Shown piece by piece: positions 19,248 to 28,730 of a stretch of DNA of 57,446 bases. The notes beneath the pieces were generated by a model that saw only the letters and a list, made by a program, of their open reading frames with translations, did no database searches and was not told where the DNA came from. The stretch spans positions 1 to 57,446 of the forward strand of contig CALUSC010000011.1 in assembly GCA_944323345.1 (NCBI GenBank), given 5' to 3'. The first letter of the stretch is position 1; each line of letters begins with the position of its first letter. The position numbers and the translations under genes were made by a program. The DNA comes from an uncultured Bacteroidales bacterium (GTDB lineage: Bacteria; Bacteroidota; Bacteroidia; Bacteroidales; UBA932).

Positions 19248-20069
19248 ATGAACAAGGAATACTTTAAGAATAAAGTAATGATAATAACAGGAGCCAGCTC
19301 AGGAATTGGGTTGGCTTCTGCCAAATTATTCGCATCCTGCGGTGCCAGGCTTTCACTGGCCGCCAGGTCGCTGGACAAGCTGGAGTCACTGGCGTCCGAG
19401 CTCTCCTCGCAGACGGAGGTGCTGTGCGTCAAGACTGACGTTTCCTTCGAGCAGGACTGCAAGGCCTTGATCGATAAGACAGTGGAAAGATTCGGAAGAA
19501 TAGATATTCTGGTAAACAATGCCGGACTTTCGATGAGGGCCATGTTCAGGGATCTGGATTTGTCCGTCATACGGACATTGATGGATGTGAATTTCTGGGG
19601 GACTGTCTATTGTACGAAGTACGCACTCCCGTATCTGCTTGAAGCGAAAGGTTCTGTGGTGGGTGTGATTTCGATAGCCGGATATTCAGGACTTCCGGGC
19701 AGGACAGGGTATTCGTCGTCCAAATATGCTATCAGGGGTTTTCTCGACACCTTGAGGATAGAACATCTGTATGACGGTCTCCATGTCATGGTATTCGCCC
19801 CGGGCTTTACGGCATCGAATGTCCGTAATGCAGCCCTTACGGCCGACGGCTCAGCGCAGGGCAGGACGCCGAGGGACGAGGGTAAGATGATGACTGCTGA
19901 GAAGGTGGCTGAATATATGGCCAAAGGATTGATTCGCAGGAAGTCCCACATGATTCTGACTCCGATAGGCAAACTGACTGTGCTGATGCACAATCTGTGG
20001 CCGTCCCTGACAGACAGGCTGGAATTCAGCTATATGGCCAAAGAACCAGACAGTCCTTTCCATAAATGA
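19248..20069 (+). CDS. Short-chain dehydrogenase/reductase, 3-ketosphinganine-reductase-like
   Basis: A classical SDR of 273 residues (from the ATG at 19248; an ATG at 19227 would add seven). It has the cofactor motif TGASSGIG (14-21), NNAG at 90-93, and the catalytic Ser142, Tyr155 and Lys159 (YSSSK). The long C-terminal segment after the catalytic site resembles DHRS7 and 3-ketosphinganine-reductase-type SDRs. Between an alpha-oxoamine synthase and an acyltransferase-like gene, the simplest role is NAD(P)H reduction of the 3-keto long-chain base. This is inference from context. Confidence 0.82.
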   Translation: MNKEYFKNKVMIITGASSGIGLASAKLFASCGARLSLAARSLDKLESLASELSSQTEVLCVKTDVSFEQDCKALIDKTVERFGRIDILVNNAGLSMRAMFRDLDLSVIRTLMDVNFWGTVYCTKYALPYLLEAKGSVVGVISIAGYSGLPGRTGYSSSKYAIRGFLDTLRIEHLYDGLHVMVFAPGFTASNVRNAALTADGSAQGRTPRDEGKMMTAEKVAEYMAKGLIRRKSHMILTPIGKLTVLMHNLWPSLTDRLEFSYMAKEPDSPFHK

Positions 20070-20079
20070 CCGGAATAAG

Positions 20080-21372
20080 ATGAGCGGAAATTCAGGATAT
20101 TTGACACCGGATCTCCTCGGCAGTGCAGGTCTGTATTCAGATTCTGTGAAGGCGAACACTGCGTTCAGTTTTGTTGCAGGGCTGACGATGGCCGTCGATG
20201 CGGAATTGCTGGAAAGGGCCTTGAATGACCTTATGCCACGTTTCCCGCAATTCTACCTCAGGGTAGAGAAGTCGGGTGAATCTTTCATTTACGCCGAGAG
20301 GACGGTCCCCGTCAGAGTGAATGCATTGCAGGACAGGGACATGTCCTGCACGGAGGACGGGTTCGGCAGTGAATCGCTGTTTGCGGTATCTGTCCTGCAC
20401 AAGACAGTCGTGTTCGATTTCCATCGTGCGCTGACGGATGAGAAAGGTGTGGTGCCGTTTATCAGGGCGGTGCTGTTCCGGTATCTGGAACTCGACGGAT
20501 ATGAAGTGGAGAATGACGGCAGCGTTATCACTGTCGACAGCGATTTCCATGATATAGAAGCCGATGATGCTTTTGTCAGGCTCGATGACATTCCGGCTTC
20601 CAGGCCTGTATGGTATATGGAAGCCGATGCCGCATCCATTCCGTCTGCACCGTATCAGGAAAAATGTATGGCAGTACAGGTACATATTCCTCTTTCCAAG
20701 ATGAAGGGGGATGCAAGACTGTACACTGCCATGCCTTCGACTATCGTATCACCGTTCTTTTCCCAGGCTCTTCTCGACGAGTATCCGGAAGCGGATGTGC
20801 CTGGAAAATATGTGATTTCGTATATTCAGGTGAATCTGCGCCAATATTTCCCGACTACGACATTCCGTCCGTTTTTCGTGAATCTGCCTCTGGCATATAA
20901 CAGAAAACTGTCCGAGTATCCTCTGGCTACCGTGCTGATGTCGCAGAAAAAGCTGCTTGAAGCCCAGTTGAAGACGGATGCCCTGGCATATAACGCCCAG
21001 AGGGAGATGGGAGTACTGGAAAAGATACTGGGGCAGAAGACCCTTCAGGAGAAAAAGGCGGCGATGGACAGAATGCTGCAGGGGAAATCCGAAAGCGCCA
21101 CTTATTCGATTTGCAATATCGGCAGCGTGATTATGCCGGAAAGCATTTCCCAGTACATAACCGAGTTTTATCCCGTCGTTCCTCCCGTGCTTTTCCCGTA
21201 CAGTCTTTCCACGATAAATTTCAAGGGCGAACTTATCGTCACGATATCTTCATCATATCTTGACGGGAATGTCGCCGCCGGTTTTGCGGGGCTGTTGAAG
21301 GAAAACGGCATTCCGGCGTACATTTCCGACAGGTACCTGTATTCTCCATTGAAATATAAACCAGTACTGTGA
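20080..21372 (+). CDS. Condensation-fold acyltransferase-like protein, candidate lipid N- or O-acyltransferase
   Basis: A 430-residue protein without signal peptide. Its first half resembles the chloramphenicol-acetyltransferase/condensation superfamily as found in alcohol acyltransferases and wax synthases. The segment FDFHRALTDEKGVVPF (His115, Asp120) stands where those families have HHxxxDG, with one extra residue and a single His. Later features such as an NLPLAYNRKLSEYPLATVL segment fit the second lobe. It starts 10 bases after the SDR and ends with a TGATG junction to the next gene. The best hypothesis is acylation of the long-chain base made by the two upstream genes. The family assignment itself is moderate, because the motif is degenerate. 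Confidence 0.55.
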   Translation: MSGNSGYLTPDLLGSAGLYSDSVKANTAFSFVAGLTMAVDAELLERALNDLMPRFPQFYLRVEKSGESFIYAERTVPVRVNALQDRDMSCTEDGFGSESLFAVSVLHKTVVFDFHRALTDEKGVVPFIRAVLFRYLELDGYEVENDGSVITVDSDFHDIEADDAFVRLDDIPASRPVWYMEADAASIPSAPYQEKCMAVQVHIPLSKMKGDARLYTAMPSTIVSPFFSQALLDEYPEADVPGKYVISYIQVNLRQYFPTTTFRPFFVNLPLAYNRKLSEYPLATVLMSQKKLLEAQLKTDALAYNAQREMGVLEKILGQKTLQEKKAAMDRMLQGKSESATYSICNIGSVIMPESISQYITEFYPVVPPVLFPYSLSTINFKGELIVTISSSYLDGNVAAGFAGLLKENGIPAYISDRYLYSPLKYKPVL

Positions 21373-23426
21373 TGCATAAGATCAGGATCAACCATTCCTA
21401 CAAGGTTTATCTGCCTCTGGCGATACTCTTCATTACCCTAGTCCTTATTTTTCCGAGGATGGGGAAATTCAACTATGACTATAAGAAAGGCTCCCCGTGG
21501 ATGTACGAGCCTCTGATAGCCCAGTTCGATTTCCCGATATTGAAGACGGAAGCGCAGATACAGGCGGAAAAATCCATGCTGGGTTCCAGCATAATACCGT
21601 ATTTCCGCTATTCCGATGCAGTGGTCCACAGCCAGATAGACATGGTGGAAAAGCTTGATCTGGGTAAAAACAGCGGGTACAGGCCGGATATTCTGAACGC
21701 ATTCGTACGTCTGTACGGAAGCGGGATCGTATCTGATTCGGGAGCCGAATATCTTCCTGAGGGAAAGACATACGACAGCAACGTGATTTTCGTGCAGAGA
21801 GACAGGCGGGCGAAGAAAATCCCTTCATCTGAAGTCTACACTGTTCAGGAAGCGAAGGATTTCCTCCTGCTTTTCCTGACAGAGGCGAACCTGGAGTGCA
21901 ATGTCGATTCGTTATGTACCGAAACTGGACTTTACGACCTTATCCAGCCGAATCTCCTTTTCGACAGGCAGACTACCGATCTTGTCCATGAAGAATCAGT
22001 CAATTATGTTTCTCCTACCTCAGGAGTCGTAAGCGCCGGCCAGATACTGGTTTCCAACGGAGAGATAATAACTGCGGAGATCGAGCAGCTTCTGGACTCA
22101 TACAAGGCGGAATACGAGAACAGCCTCGGATACAACGGTCCGAGGGTCTGGCTGTGGATAGGCAACATCATCATCGCCCTGGCTCTGGTGACCGTACTTT
22201 ATTTCGCCCTGTATTACACCAATTACAGGCTTTATGATGAATTCAACCGTTACATTTACCTGCTTGTAATATTTCTTCTGGCCACCATACTCGCCCTTGT
22301 GGTCGACAAGGTGAACCCGACACTTCTTTATCTGACGCCATTCACGCTGATAGCCCTTTATCTGGTGGCTTTCTTCAAGAAAAGGGTTGTGCTTCCGGTA
22401 TACATACTGTCCCTTCTTCCGCTGCTGATCTTCTCTCACAACGGTGTGGAACTGTATGTAATGTATCTTGCCGCAGGAGTCATTACCATATTCTTCGCGG
22501 GAATATTCAACAGGGGATGGAAGCAGTTCATTACGGCAGTAATAGTCTTCTTCGTACTTCTGCTGGTCTATTTCGGCTTCAAGTTCATCGACGGTATCGG
22601 CTCGTTCAACAGTTACAGGACGATCCTGTACCTGTTCATCGGCTCATTTCTGTCGGTGGCCGGATATCCGCTCATATACCTGTTCGAGAGAATGTTCCAG
22701 CTCGTTTCGAACAACAGGCTTGCGGAACTTACCGATCCTAACAACCGTCTTCTCAGGGATCTTGCACACAAGGCGCCGGGAACTTTCCAGCATTCTCTGC
22801 AGGTGATGAATCTCGCCGATGCTGCCGCCCGCTCCATAGACGCCAATGTACTTCTGGTCAGGGCCGGAGCCTTGTACCACGACATCGGCAAAATCGTGAA
22901 TCCCCAGTGTTTCATAGAAAACGAGACCCTGGGAGCGAGATACCATGACGGGATGACTCCGCGCGACAGCGCAGTGGAAATAATCAAGCATGTGTCTGAC
23001 GGTATGGCGCTTGCCGACAAGTTCAATCTTCCGGACGTGGTCAAGGAATTCATCATCACGCATCACGGTACGACATGCACCGCATATTTCTACAATAAAT
23101 ATATTAAGGAAGGCGGCGACCCCGCCAATGCAGAAGATTTCTACTATAAGGGCAGGAAACCTACCACCAAGGAACAGATAATAATAATGCTTTGCGACAC
23201 CCTTGAGGCTGCATCCCGTACACTGAAGGACTATTCGCCGGCTACCGTTTCGGCTCTTGTGGAGAATATTTTCAAATCCAAGATGTCCGACGGACAATTC
23301 GAGGATGCCGACATATCGCTGAAGGATCTCAACACTGTCAAGAACGTGCTCAAATCTTATCTCCAGCAGGTATATCATGCGCGCATCGAATATCCTAAAC
23401 GCATGACAGCGGTCCGCAAGGCATGA
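21372..23426 (+). CDS. 7TM-HD domain phosphohydrolase (PgpH family)
   Basis: A 684-residue inner-membrane protein. It has a first helix at about residues 11-28 and an extracytoplasmic 7TMR-HDED domain to about 250. About seven helices follow (from WLWIGNIIIALALVTVLYF), then a cytoplasmic HD domain with QHSLQVMNLAD, the LYHDIGK metal site and HHGTTCTAYFY. PgpH of Listeria hydrolyses c-di-AMP, so a c-di-AMP phosphodiesterase role is likely. The ATG at 21372 overlaps the previous stop (TGATG); the GTG one codon earlier is less likely. Position behind the lipid genes may be incidental. Confidence 0.9.
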   Translation: MHKIRINHSYKVYLPLAILFITLVLIFPRMGKFNYDYKKGSPWMYEPLIAQFDFPILKTEAQIQAEKSMLGSSIIPYFRYSDAVVHSQIDMVEKLDLGKNSGYRPDILNAFVRLYGSGIVSDSGAEYLPEGKTYDSNVIFVQRDRRAKKIPSSEVYTVQEAKDFLLLFLTEANLECNVDSLCTETGLYDLIQPNLLFDRQTTDLVHEESVNYVSPTSGVVSAGQILVSNGEIITAEIEQLLDSYKAEYENSLGYNGPRVWLWIGNIIIALALVTVLYFALYYTNYRLYDEFNRYIYLLVIFLLATILALVVDKVNPTLLYLTPFTLIALYLVAFFKKRVVLPVYILSLLPLLIFSHNGVELYVMYLAAGVITIFFAGIFNRGWKQFITAVIVFFVLLLVYFGFKFIDGIGSFNSYRTILYLFIGSFLSVAGYPLIYLFERMFQLVSNNRLAELTDPNNRLLRDLAHKAPGTFQHSLQVMNLADAAARSIDANVLLVRAGALYHDIGKIVNPQCFIENETLGARYHDGMTPRDSAVEIIKHVSDGMALADKFNLPDVVKEFIITHHGTTCTAYFYNKYIKEGGDPANAEDFYYKGRKPTTKEQIIIMLCDTLEAASRTLKDYSPATVSALVENIFKSKMSDGQFEDADISLKDLNTVKNVLKSYLQQVYHARIEYPKRMTAVRKA

Positions 23427-23427
23427 T

Positions 23428-23458
23428 TTTGATATTAATCCGAGATTTCTTATATTTG
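23428..23458 (+). promoter_or_regulatory. Full promoter for tig-clpP-clpX
   Basis: TTTG at 23428-23431, a 19-base spacer, then TATATTTG at 23451-23458 followed by CG. Both elements match the Bacteroidota consensus (-33 TTTG, -7 TAnnTTTG). The trigger factor ATG is 66 bases downstream. Confidence 0.8.
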
Positions 23459-23524
23459 CGCCCTTGCATCCGTCCAGGACGGGGCAGGGGCTTTGGTAAT
23501 GAATAATTTTAAATTTTATATATC

Positions 23525-24841
23525 ATGAAAATTGAACAGAACAGAATCGATGATCTCAATATCGAGCTCACCCTTTCCATTGCGAAAGATGATTATTCGG
23601 AAAAGAGAAAGAAAAGGCTGAATGAACATAAGAGGACGGCTGAAATAAAGGGCTTCAGGAAGGGTATGGTTCCTATGGGACTTATCGAGAAAATATACGG
23701 CCAGTCATGCCTGGTGGACGCTGTCAACGATCTGATATCAGAGTCGCTGAACGGTTTCATAAAGGACAATGACCTGAAAGTGATCGGAGAACCTCTTCCT
23801 TCCGAGGACAGGGAGAACGTAGAATGGAAGAACGGCAACGATTTCGAGTTCAAGTTCGATGTCGCACTGGCTCCGAAGATAGATTTCGAACTTTCAAAGG
23901 ATGACAAGATAGATTATTACAATATCAATATCACCAAAGAGGCCAAGGCCGAGATGAAGGAGAACCTTCTCAAGCAGTACGGTTCGCTCGAAGAAGGGAA
24001 AGCCGCCAAGGCCGATGACTTCATCATCGTGGATTTCGAGCAGGGTGAGAACAAGGTGGAAGGGACCTATGTCGCTCTCCGCAATGTCTCCGAGGCTGTA
24101 AGACCTTCATTTGTAGGCCTGAAGGCAGGTGATACCATAGATGTCAATGTAAACGAGGCCTTTACCAACGAAACTGACAGGGCATCCATGCTGAAGGTAA
24201 ACAAGGACGAACTCGCAGGTATGGACCCTATGTACAGGATGACAGTGAAGAATGTGAAGACATTCGTGTCCGCTCCGCTCGTACAGGATACATTCGACAA
24301 GATTTTCGGAGAAGGAAACGTGAAGTCTGAAGATGAGTTCGACGCCAAGATAGAAGAAAGGCTTGCCGCCGAATATGCGCAGGAGTCTGATTTCAGGTTC
24401 ATGAAGGATGCCAAGGATTATCTGGTAAAGAAAGCATCGGTAGCTCTTCCTGAGAAATTCCTCAAGAGATGGGTTTATGTAGCGAACGAGGGCAAGTTCA
24501 CCATGGAAGACATCGAAAAGGAATTCGATCTTTTCCTCGCCGATTACCGCTGGCAGATGGTCAGGAACTATCTTATGGAGAAATATGCCGTCAAGATAGA
24601 GGAATCCGACCTGATGGCAAGCGCCAAGGCATTTGCTGCCTACCAGTTCGCCATGTACGGCATAAACAATGTTCCTGACGACCAGCTCGAATCTTATGCC
24701 AGGACTATCCTCTCTCAGGAGAAGGACGGCCGCAGGGTGCTCGAACAGGTGGAGGATACCAAGACACTTGCAGCTGTCAAGGAAGCTGTTACGGTGAATA
24801 CGAAGAAGATTTCCGTAGAGAAATTCCGCGAACTGAAATAG
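23525..24841 (+). CDS. tig: Trigger factor, ribosome-bound chaperone
   Basis: A 438-residue protein with the ribosome-docking signature GFRKGMVPMGLIEKIYG in the N-terminal domain and a long helical C-terminal domain. The middle PPIase domain is degenerate, as usual in Bacteroidota: the region after about residue 150 keeps only the fold-like pattern (DFIIVDFEQGENKVEG). Trigger factor shields nascent chains at the exit tunnel. It is the first gene of the tig-clpP-clpX cluster, a conserved order across bacteria, driven by the promoter at 23428-23458. Confidence 0.93.
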   Translation: MKIEQNRIDDLNIELTLSIAKDDYSEKRKKRLNEHKRTAEIKGFRKGMVPMGLIEKIYGQSCLVDAVNDLISESLNGFIKDNDLKVIGEPLPSEDRENVEWKNGNDFEFKFDVALAPKIDFELSKDDKIDYYNINITKEAKAEMKENLLKQYGSLEEGKAAKADDFIIVDFEQGENKVEGTYVALRNVSEAVRPSFVGLKAGDTIDVNVNEAFTNETDRASMLKVNKDELAGMDPMYRMTVKNVKTFVSAPLVQDTFDKIFGEGNVKSEDEFDAKIEERLAAEYAQESDFRFMKDAKDYLVKKASVALPEKFLKRWVYVANEGKFTMEDIEKEFDLFLADYRWQMVRNYLMEKYAVKIEESDLMASAKAFAAYQFAMYGINNVPDDQLESYARTILSQEKDGRRVLEQVEDTKTLAAVKEAVTVNTKKISVEKFRELK

Positions 24842-24871
24842 CCTGTTCATATCTGATAAACCAAGCGGGAA

Positions 24872-25543
24872 ATGGAGAAGGAGTTTGACAAATATGCCAG
24901 GATGCATTGCGGAATTTCCTCGATGACCCTTCACAGGTACGGGGCCGCAATGGATTCCTATATAAACCCGACTATCATCGAAGAGCGGAAGCTGAATGTC
25001 GCCTCGATGGACGTGTTCAGCCGTCTGCTGATGGACAGGATCATTTTCCTCGGAGTCCCTATCGATGATGACGTGGCCAATATCATTCAGGCCCAGCTTC
25101 TTTTTCTGGCATCGACGGACAGCCAGGCCGATGTGTCCATATATCTGAACACTCCCGGAGGTTCCGTATCCGCCGGTCTCGGAATATATGACACGATGCA
25201 GCTGATAGAGCCGGATGTCGCCACGATCTGTACCGGGATGGCGGCCTCGATGGGGGCTGTACTTCTCTGTGCCGGAGTCAAGGGCAAGAGGTCGGCTCTG
25301 CCGCATTCCCGGATCATGATCCACCAGCCTCTCGGCGGAGCCAGAGGCCAGGCGTCAGATATAGAAATAGCCGCCAGGGAAATCATGAAGGTGAAGAAAG
25401 AGCTTTATACTATTCTTGCCGAAAATACCGGGAAGCCTTACAAGACTATCGAGGCTGATGCGGACAGGGATTTCTGGATGACTTCACAGGAGGCCAGGGA
25501 CTATGGGATGATCGATGAAATCCTGACCGGAAAGCGGAAATAG
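24872..25543 (+). CDS. clpP: ATP-dependent Clp protease proteolytic subunit
   Basis: A 223-residue serine peptidase with the catalytic triad Ser126 (GMAASMGAV), His151 (RIMIHQPLGG) and Asp200 (DADRDFWM). The oligomerisation motif QLLFLAS and GGSVSAGLGIYD are conserved. Fourteen subunits form the degradation chamber that works with ClpX, encoded 30 bases downstream. The N-terminal stretch of about 45 residues before the mature core is longer than in Escherichia coli and may be a processed propeptide. Confidence 0.95.
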   Translation: MEKEFDKYARMHCGISSMTLHRYGAAMDSYINPTIIEERKLNVASMDVFSRLLMDRIIFLGVPIDDDVANIIQAQLLFLASTDSQADVSIYLNTPGGSVSAGLGIYDTMQLIEPDVATICTGMAASMGAVLLCAGVKGKRSALPHSRIMIHQPLGGARGQASDIEIAAREIMKVKKELYTILAENTGKPYKTIEADADRDFWMTSQEARDYGMIDEILTGKRK

Positions 25544-25573
25544 GCGAATGTATCGTCACAGGAAACATGACTA

Positions 25574-26803
25574 ATGGCAAAAAGAAACAATAACGACGAA
25601 AGACACTGTGTATTCTGCGGCAGGAGCGAGAGTGAAGTCCCGCTCCTGCTTCAGGGTCTGGATTCCGCCATCTGCAGTGATTGCGTGAAAATATGCAATG
25701 ACTATATCGTAAATCTGGAGAAGGAAGCAAGACCGGCTCCGGACAAGATCGGCAAACTCATGAAGCCGAAGGAAATCAAGGAGTATCTGGACCAGTATGT
25801 CATAGGACAGGACAGGGCCAAGAAACTGCTCGCGGTAGCCGTCTACAACCATTATAAAAGGATAAACAATAATCTGGCATCGGCTGATTCTGATAACGAT
25901 CTTGAACTGGAAAAGTCGAATATCCTGATGGTGGGGCCTACGGGTACGGGCAAAACCTTGATGGCCAAGACTATAGCAAAACTCCTCGAAGTGCCGTTCA
26001 CTATAGTGGACGCTACAGTACTCACCGAGGCGGGATATGTGGGGGAGGATGTGGAGAGTATCCTGACGCGCCTTCTTCAGGAAGCCGACTATAATGTAAA
26101 ACTGGCTGAGCGCGGTATAGTATTCATAGATGAAATAGACAAGATCGCGAGGAAAAGCGACAATCCGTCTATTACCAGGGACGTGTCCGGAGAAGGCGTG
26201 CAGCAGGCCATGCTGAAACTGCTGGAAGGAAATGTCGTGAATGTGCCTCCTAAAGGAGGCCGCAAGCATCCCGAACAGGAATTCGTCCAGGTTAATACCC
26301 AGAATATCCTTTTCATCTGCGGCGGTGCTTTCGAAGGAATAGAGAGGCGTATCGCGCAGAGACTGAATACCCAGGTCATAGGATACGGCACGGTCCATAA
26401 ACAGCAGGTCGACAAGGAGAACCTGCTGCAGTATGTGTCTGCACAGGATCTCAGGGCCTACGGACTGATACCGGAAATCATAGGCCGTCTTCCGGTCATC
26501 ACATATCTGGACCAGCTGGACAGGGCTGCGTTGCTCAGGATATTGACCGAGCCGAAGAATGCCATCATACGTCAGTATGAAAAGATGTTCGAACTGGACG
26601 GTCTGAAACTCCGGATCGAACCTGCAGTACTGGACCTTATCGTGGATACTGCCATAGAGAACAGGCTGGGGGCGCGCGGGCTTCGTTCCATCTGCGAGAA
26701 AATCATGACCGATGCCATGTACGAAGCCCCAAGTTCGAAAAAAAAGACTTTCGACCTGACACTCGATTATGCCAAAGCCCATCTGGGCACAGACATACAG
26801 TAG
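25574..26803 (+). CDS. clpX: ATP-dependent Clp protease ATP-binding subunit ClpX
   Basis: A 409-residue AAA+ unfoldase. An N-terminal C4 zinc-binding domain (C12, C15, C34, C37) recognises substrates. The Walker A motif is GPTGTGKT (121-128), the pore loop GYVGED, and Walker [13 protein letters not shown]; the sensor region is [11 protein letters not shown]. It feeds unfolded proteins to ClpP, encoded just upstream. A long reverse-strand reading frame covering this gene is only its shadow. Confidence 0.96.
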   Translation: MAKRNNNDERHCVFCGRSESEVPLLLQGLDSAICSDCVKICNDYIVNLEKEARPAPDKIGKLMKPKEIKEYLDQYVIGQDRAKKLLAVAVYNHYKRINNNLASADSDNDLELEKSNILMVGPTGTGKTLMAKTIAKLLEVPFTIVDATVLTEAGYVGEDVESILTRLLQEADYNVKLAERGIVFIDEIDKIARKSDNPSITRDVSGEGVQQAMLKLLEGNVVNVPPKGGRKHPEQEFVQVNTQNILFICGGAFEGIERRIAQRLNTQVIGYGTVHKQQVDKENLLQYVSAQDLRAYGLIPEIIGRLPVITYLDQLDRAALLRILTEPKNAIIRQYEKMFELDGLKLRIEPAVLDLIVDTAIENRLGARGLRSICEKIMTDAMYEAPSSKKKTFDLTLDYAKAHLGTDIQ

Positions 26804-26837
26804 TTTATAACCATCATTAATTAAAAACACAGGTGAA

Positions 26838-27374
26838 ATGAAACGGTTTCTGACTTTTATGGCTATGGTTTCAGCCATTGTGACACTCTTTTCCTGCGAA
26901 AAGGATAACGGGAAAGACAACGAAAATGAAACCGGACACGGAATCCCGACGATAGAATGGCCCGGGAACGAGGATTTCGATGTCATGGATATCGATGATA
27001 ATCTCAATGCGAAGCTTGTCATCAAGGCTCCTGCAGGTATCAGTACCTTTGTCGTGGCAGTGGATTCCGAACTCCTGGAGGAAGTCCTTTCCGGGATGGG
27101 ACTGACTGACCGGCTCGACCTTATCAATGATCCTGCTGCCATTATCACGTTGTCTTTGGCGACCGGCGATACTCTTCCGACGGGAAGCAAATTGAAGGAC
27201 CAGACGGAAGTCCAGTTCGACATAGCCGGTCTTCTGACACTGATAACGGAACTTCCTGATGTAGAGTCCGGGTCCGAGCATAAATTTACAGTGGAGATGA
27301 CGGACAACGACGGGAATGAACTCTCCAAGGCATGTACCTTCAGAGTCGTGGAGACAGCTGAACCTGCCGAATAG
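26838..27374 (+). CDS. Small lipoprotein of unknown function
   Basis: A 178-residue protein with a lipoprotein signal (MKRFLTFMAMVSAIVTLFSC, lipobox LFSC) followed by an acidic, flexible segment (EKDNGKDNENETG) that could act as a surface-export signal. The remainder is one beta-rich domain with no motif I can name. It lies 34 bases after clpX and 2 bases before a peptidase gene on the same strand, so it may be co-transcribed with either. Such small domains occur as repeated surface lipoproteins in Bacteroidales. Confidence 0.7.
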   Translation: MKRFLTFMAMVSAIVTLFSCEKDNGKDNENETGHGIPTIEWPGNEDFDVMDIDDNLNAKLVIKAPAGISTFVVAVDSELLEEVLSGMGLTDRLDLINDPAAIITLSLATGDTLPTGSKLKDQTEVQFDIAGLLTLITELPDVESGSEHKFTVEMTDNDGNELSKACTFRVVETAEPAE

Positions 27375-27376
27375 CG

Positions 27377-28729
27377 ATGAAAGAGTACATAGAAGCAAAC
27401 AGGGAAAGATTCCTGGAAGAACTTTTCTCCCTGCTGCGGATTCCTTCCGTCAGTTCATCCGAAGAGCACCGTCCTGACATGCAGCGTTGCGCCTCCAGAC
27501 TGGCCGAGCTCATCAGAGAGGCCGGAGCGGACGAGGCCGCCGTCTATCCTACCGAAGGCCATCCTGTCGTATTCGGGCAGAAGATTCTCGATCCGTCTTA
27601 TTCTACGGTTCTCGTTTACGGACATTACGATGTCCAGCCGGTCGACCCGATAGAACTGTGGCATTCCGCTCCGTTCGAGCCGGAAATACGTGACGGAGCG
27701 ATATATGCCAGAGGGGCCAATGACGATAAGGGCCAGCTGTTCATGCATCTGAAAGCATTCGAGTATCTCCTGCGGTCCGGAAAGCTCAGACACAATGTCA
27801 AATTCATTTTCGAAGGGGAAGAAGAAATCGGGAGTCCTTCATTGGCCGCCTGGGCCGGAACTCACAAGTCTCTTCTGAAGGCTGATATCATCCTGGTATC
27901 GGATACTACCATGATTTCGGAGCAGGTTCCTTCCATAAACTGCGGCATGCGCGGCCTGTCTTATCTGGAAATCAAAGTGACAGGTCCGGACAAGGACCTG
28001 CATTCCGGTCATTACGGCGGCGCCGTAGCCAATCCCGTAAATGTACTTTGCGACATGATATCGTCACTTATAGACGAGGATGGCCATATCACTGTGAAGG
28101 GCTTTTACGATGATGTCGTCGAACTTTCACGAGAAGACAGGGATAAACTGGCCCGTGCTCCGTTCGATCTGGAGGAATACAAGAAGTTCCTCAATATCGG
28201 TGAAGTGAAAGGCGAGAAAGGCTATTCCACCCTCGAAAGGACAGGTATAAGGCCGTGTCTGGACGTGAATGGAATATGGGGCGGATATACAGGTGAAGGC
28301 GCAAAGACCGTACTGCCGTCGGAAGCGCATGCGAAAATCTCCATGCGTCTCGTCCCGAATCAGGACAGCGAAAAGATCACGGAGCTGTTCGAGAAGCATA
28401 TCATGTCCATAGCTCCAGCCTGCGTGAAAGTCGAAGTGAAAAGATATCATGGCGGAAACGGCTTCCTGATACCGATATCCTCTCCTGCATATAAGGCTGC
28501 GTCTGAGGCCATGGCTGAAGTCTACGGAGTGGAGCCTGTGCCGAGCCGCGGAGGCGGAAGCATTCCGGTTCTTGCCGATCTCCAGCAGATTCTGGGAATC
28601 GATCCTCTTCTGATGGGATTCGGTCTGGAGCGGGATACTATACATTCACCGAACGAGAGTTACCTGCTAAGCCAGTTTTTCCGCGGCATGGAATCCATAG
28701 CGCTATTCTATCAGAAATTCGAATCTTAA
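27377..28729 (+). CDS. M20 family metallopeptidase (dipeptidase-like)
   Basis: A 450-residue cytoplasmic dinuclear zinc peptidase. Motifs: VYGHYDVQP (first metal His and catalytic Asp), ARGANDDKGQ (bridging Asp), FEGEEEIGSP (general base and ligand Glu) and SDTTM. A dimerisation domain follows with LHSGHYGGAVANP. The GGSIPVLADL segment near the C-terminus matches the M20 dipeptidase group (CNDP-like). It probably trims peptides or beta-Ala/Xaa dipeptides; the substrate is unresolved. No signal peptide is present. Confidence 0.9.
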   Translation: MKEYIEANRERFLEELFSLLRIPSVSSSEEHRPDMQRCASRLAELIREAGADEAAVYPTEGHPVVFGQKILDPSYSTVLVYGHYDVQPVDPIELWHSAPFEPEIRDGAIYARGANDDKGQLFMHLKAFEYLLRSGKLRHNVKFIFEGEEEIGSPSLAAWAGTHKSLLKADIILVSDTTMISEQVPSINCGMRGLSYLEIKVTGPDKDLHSGHYGGAVANPVNVLCDMISSLIDEDGHITVKGFYDDVVELSREDRDKLARAPFDLEEYKKFLNIGEVKGEKGYSTLERTGIRPCLDVNGIWGGYTGEGAKTVLPSEAHAKISMRLVPNQDSEKITELFEKHIMSIAPACVKVEVKRYHGGNGFLIPISSPAYKAASEAMAEVYGVEPVPSRGGGSIPVLADLQQILGIDPLLMGFGLERDTIHSPNESYLLSQFFRGMESIALFYQKFES

Positions 28730-28730
28730 T

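Noticed and set aside
25571-27328. 585-residue reverse-strand reading frame across clpX and the small lipoprotein
   Set aside because: It shadows genes with strong family matches on the other strand and shows no motif of its own.
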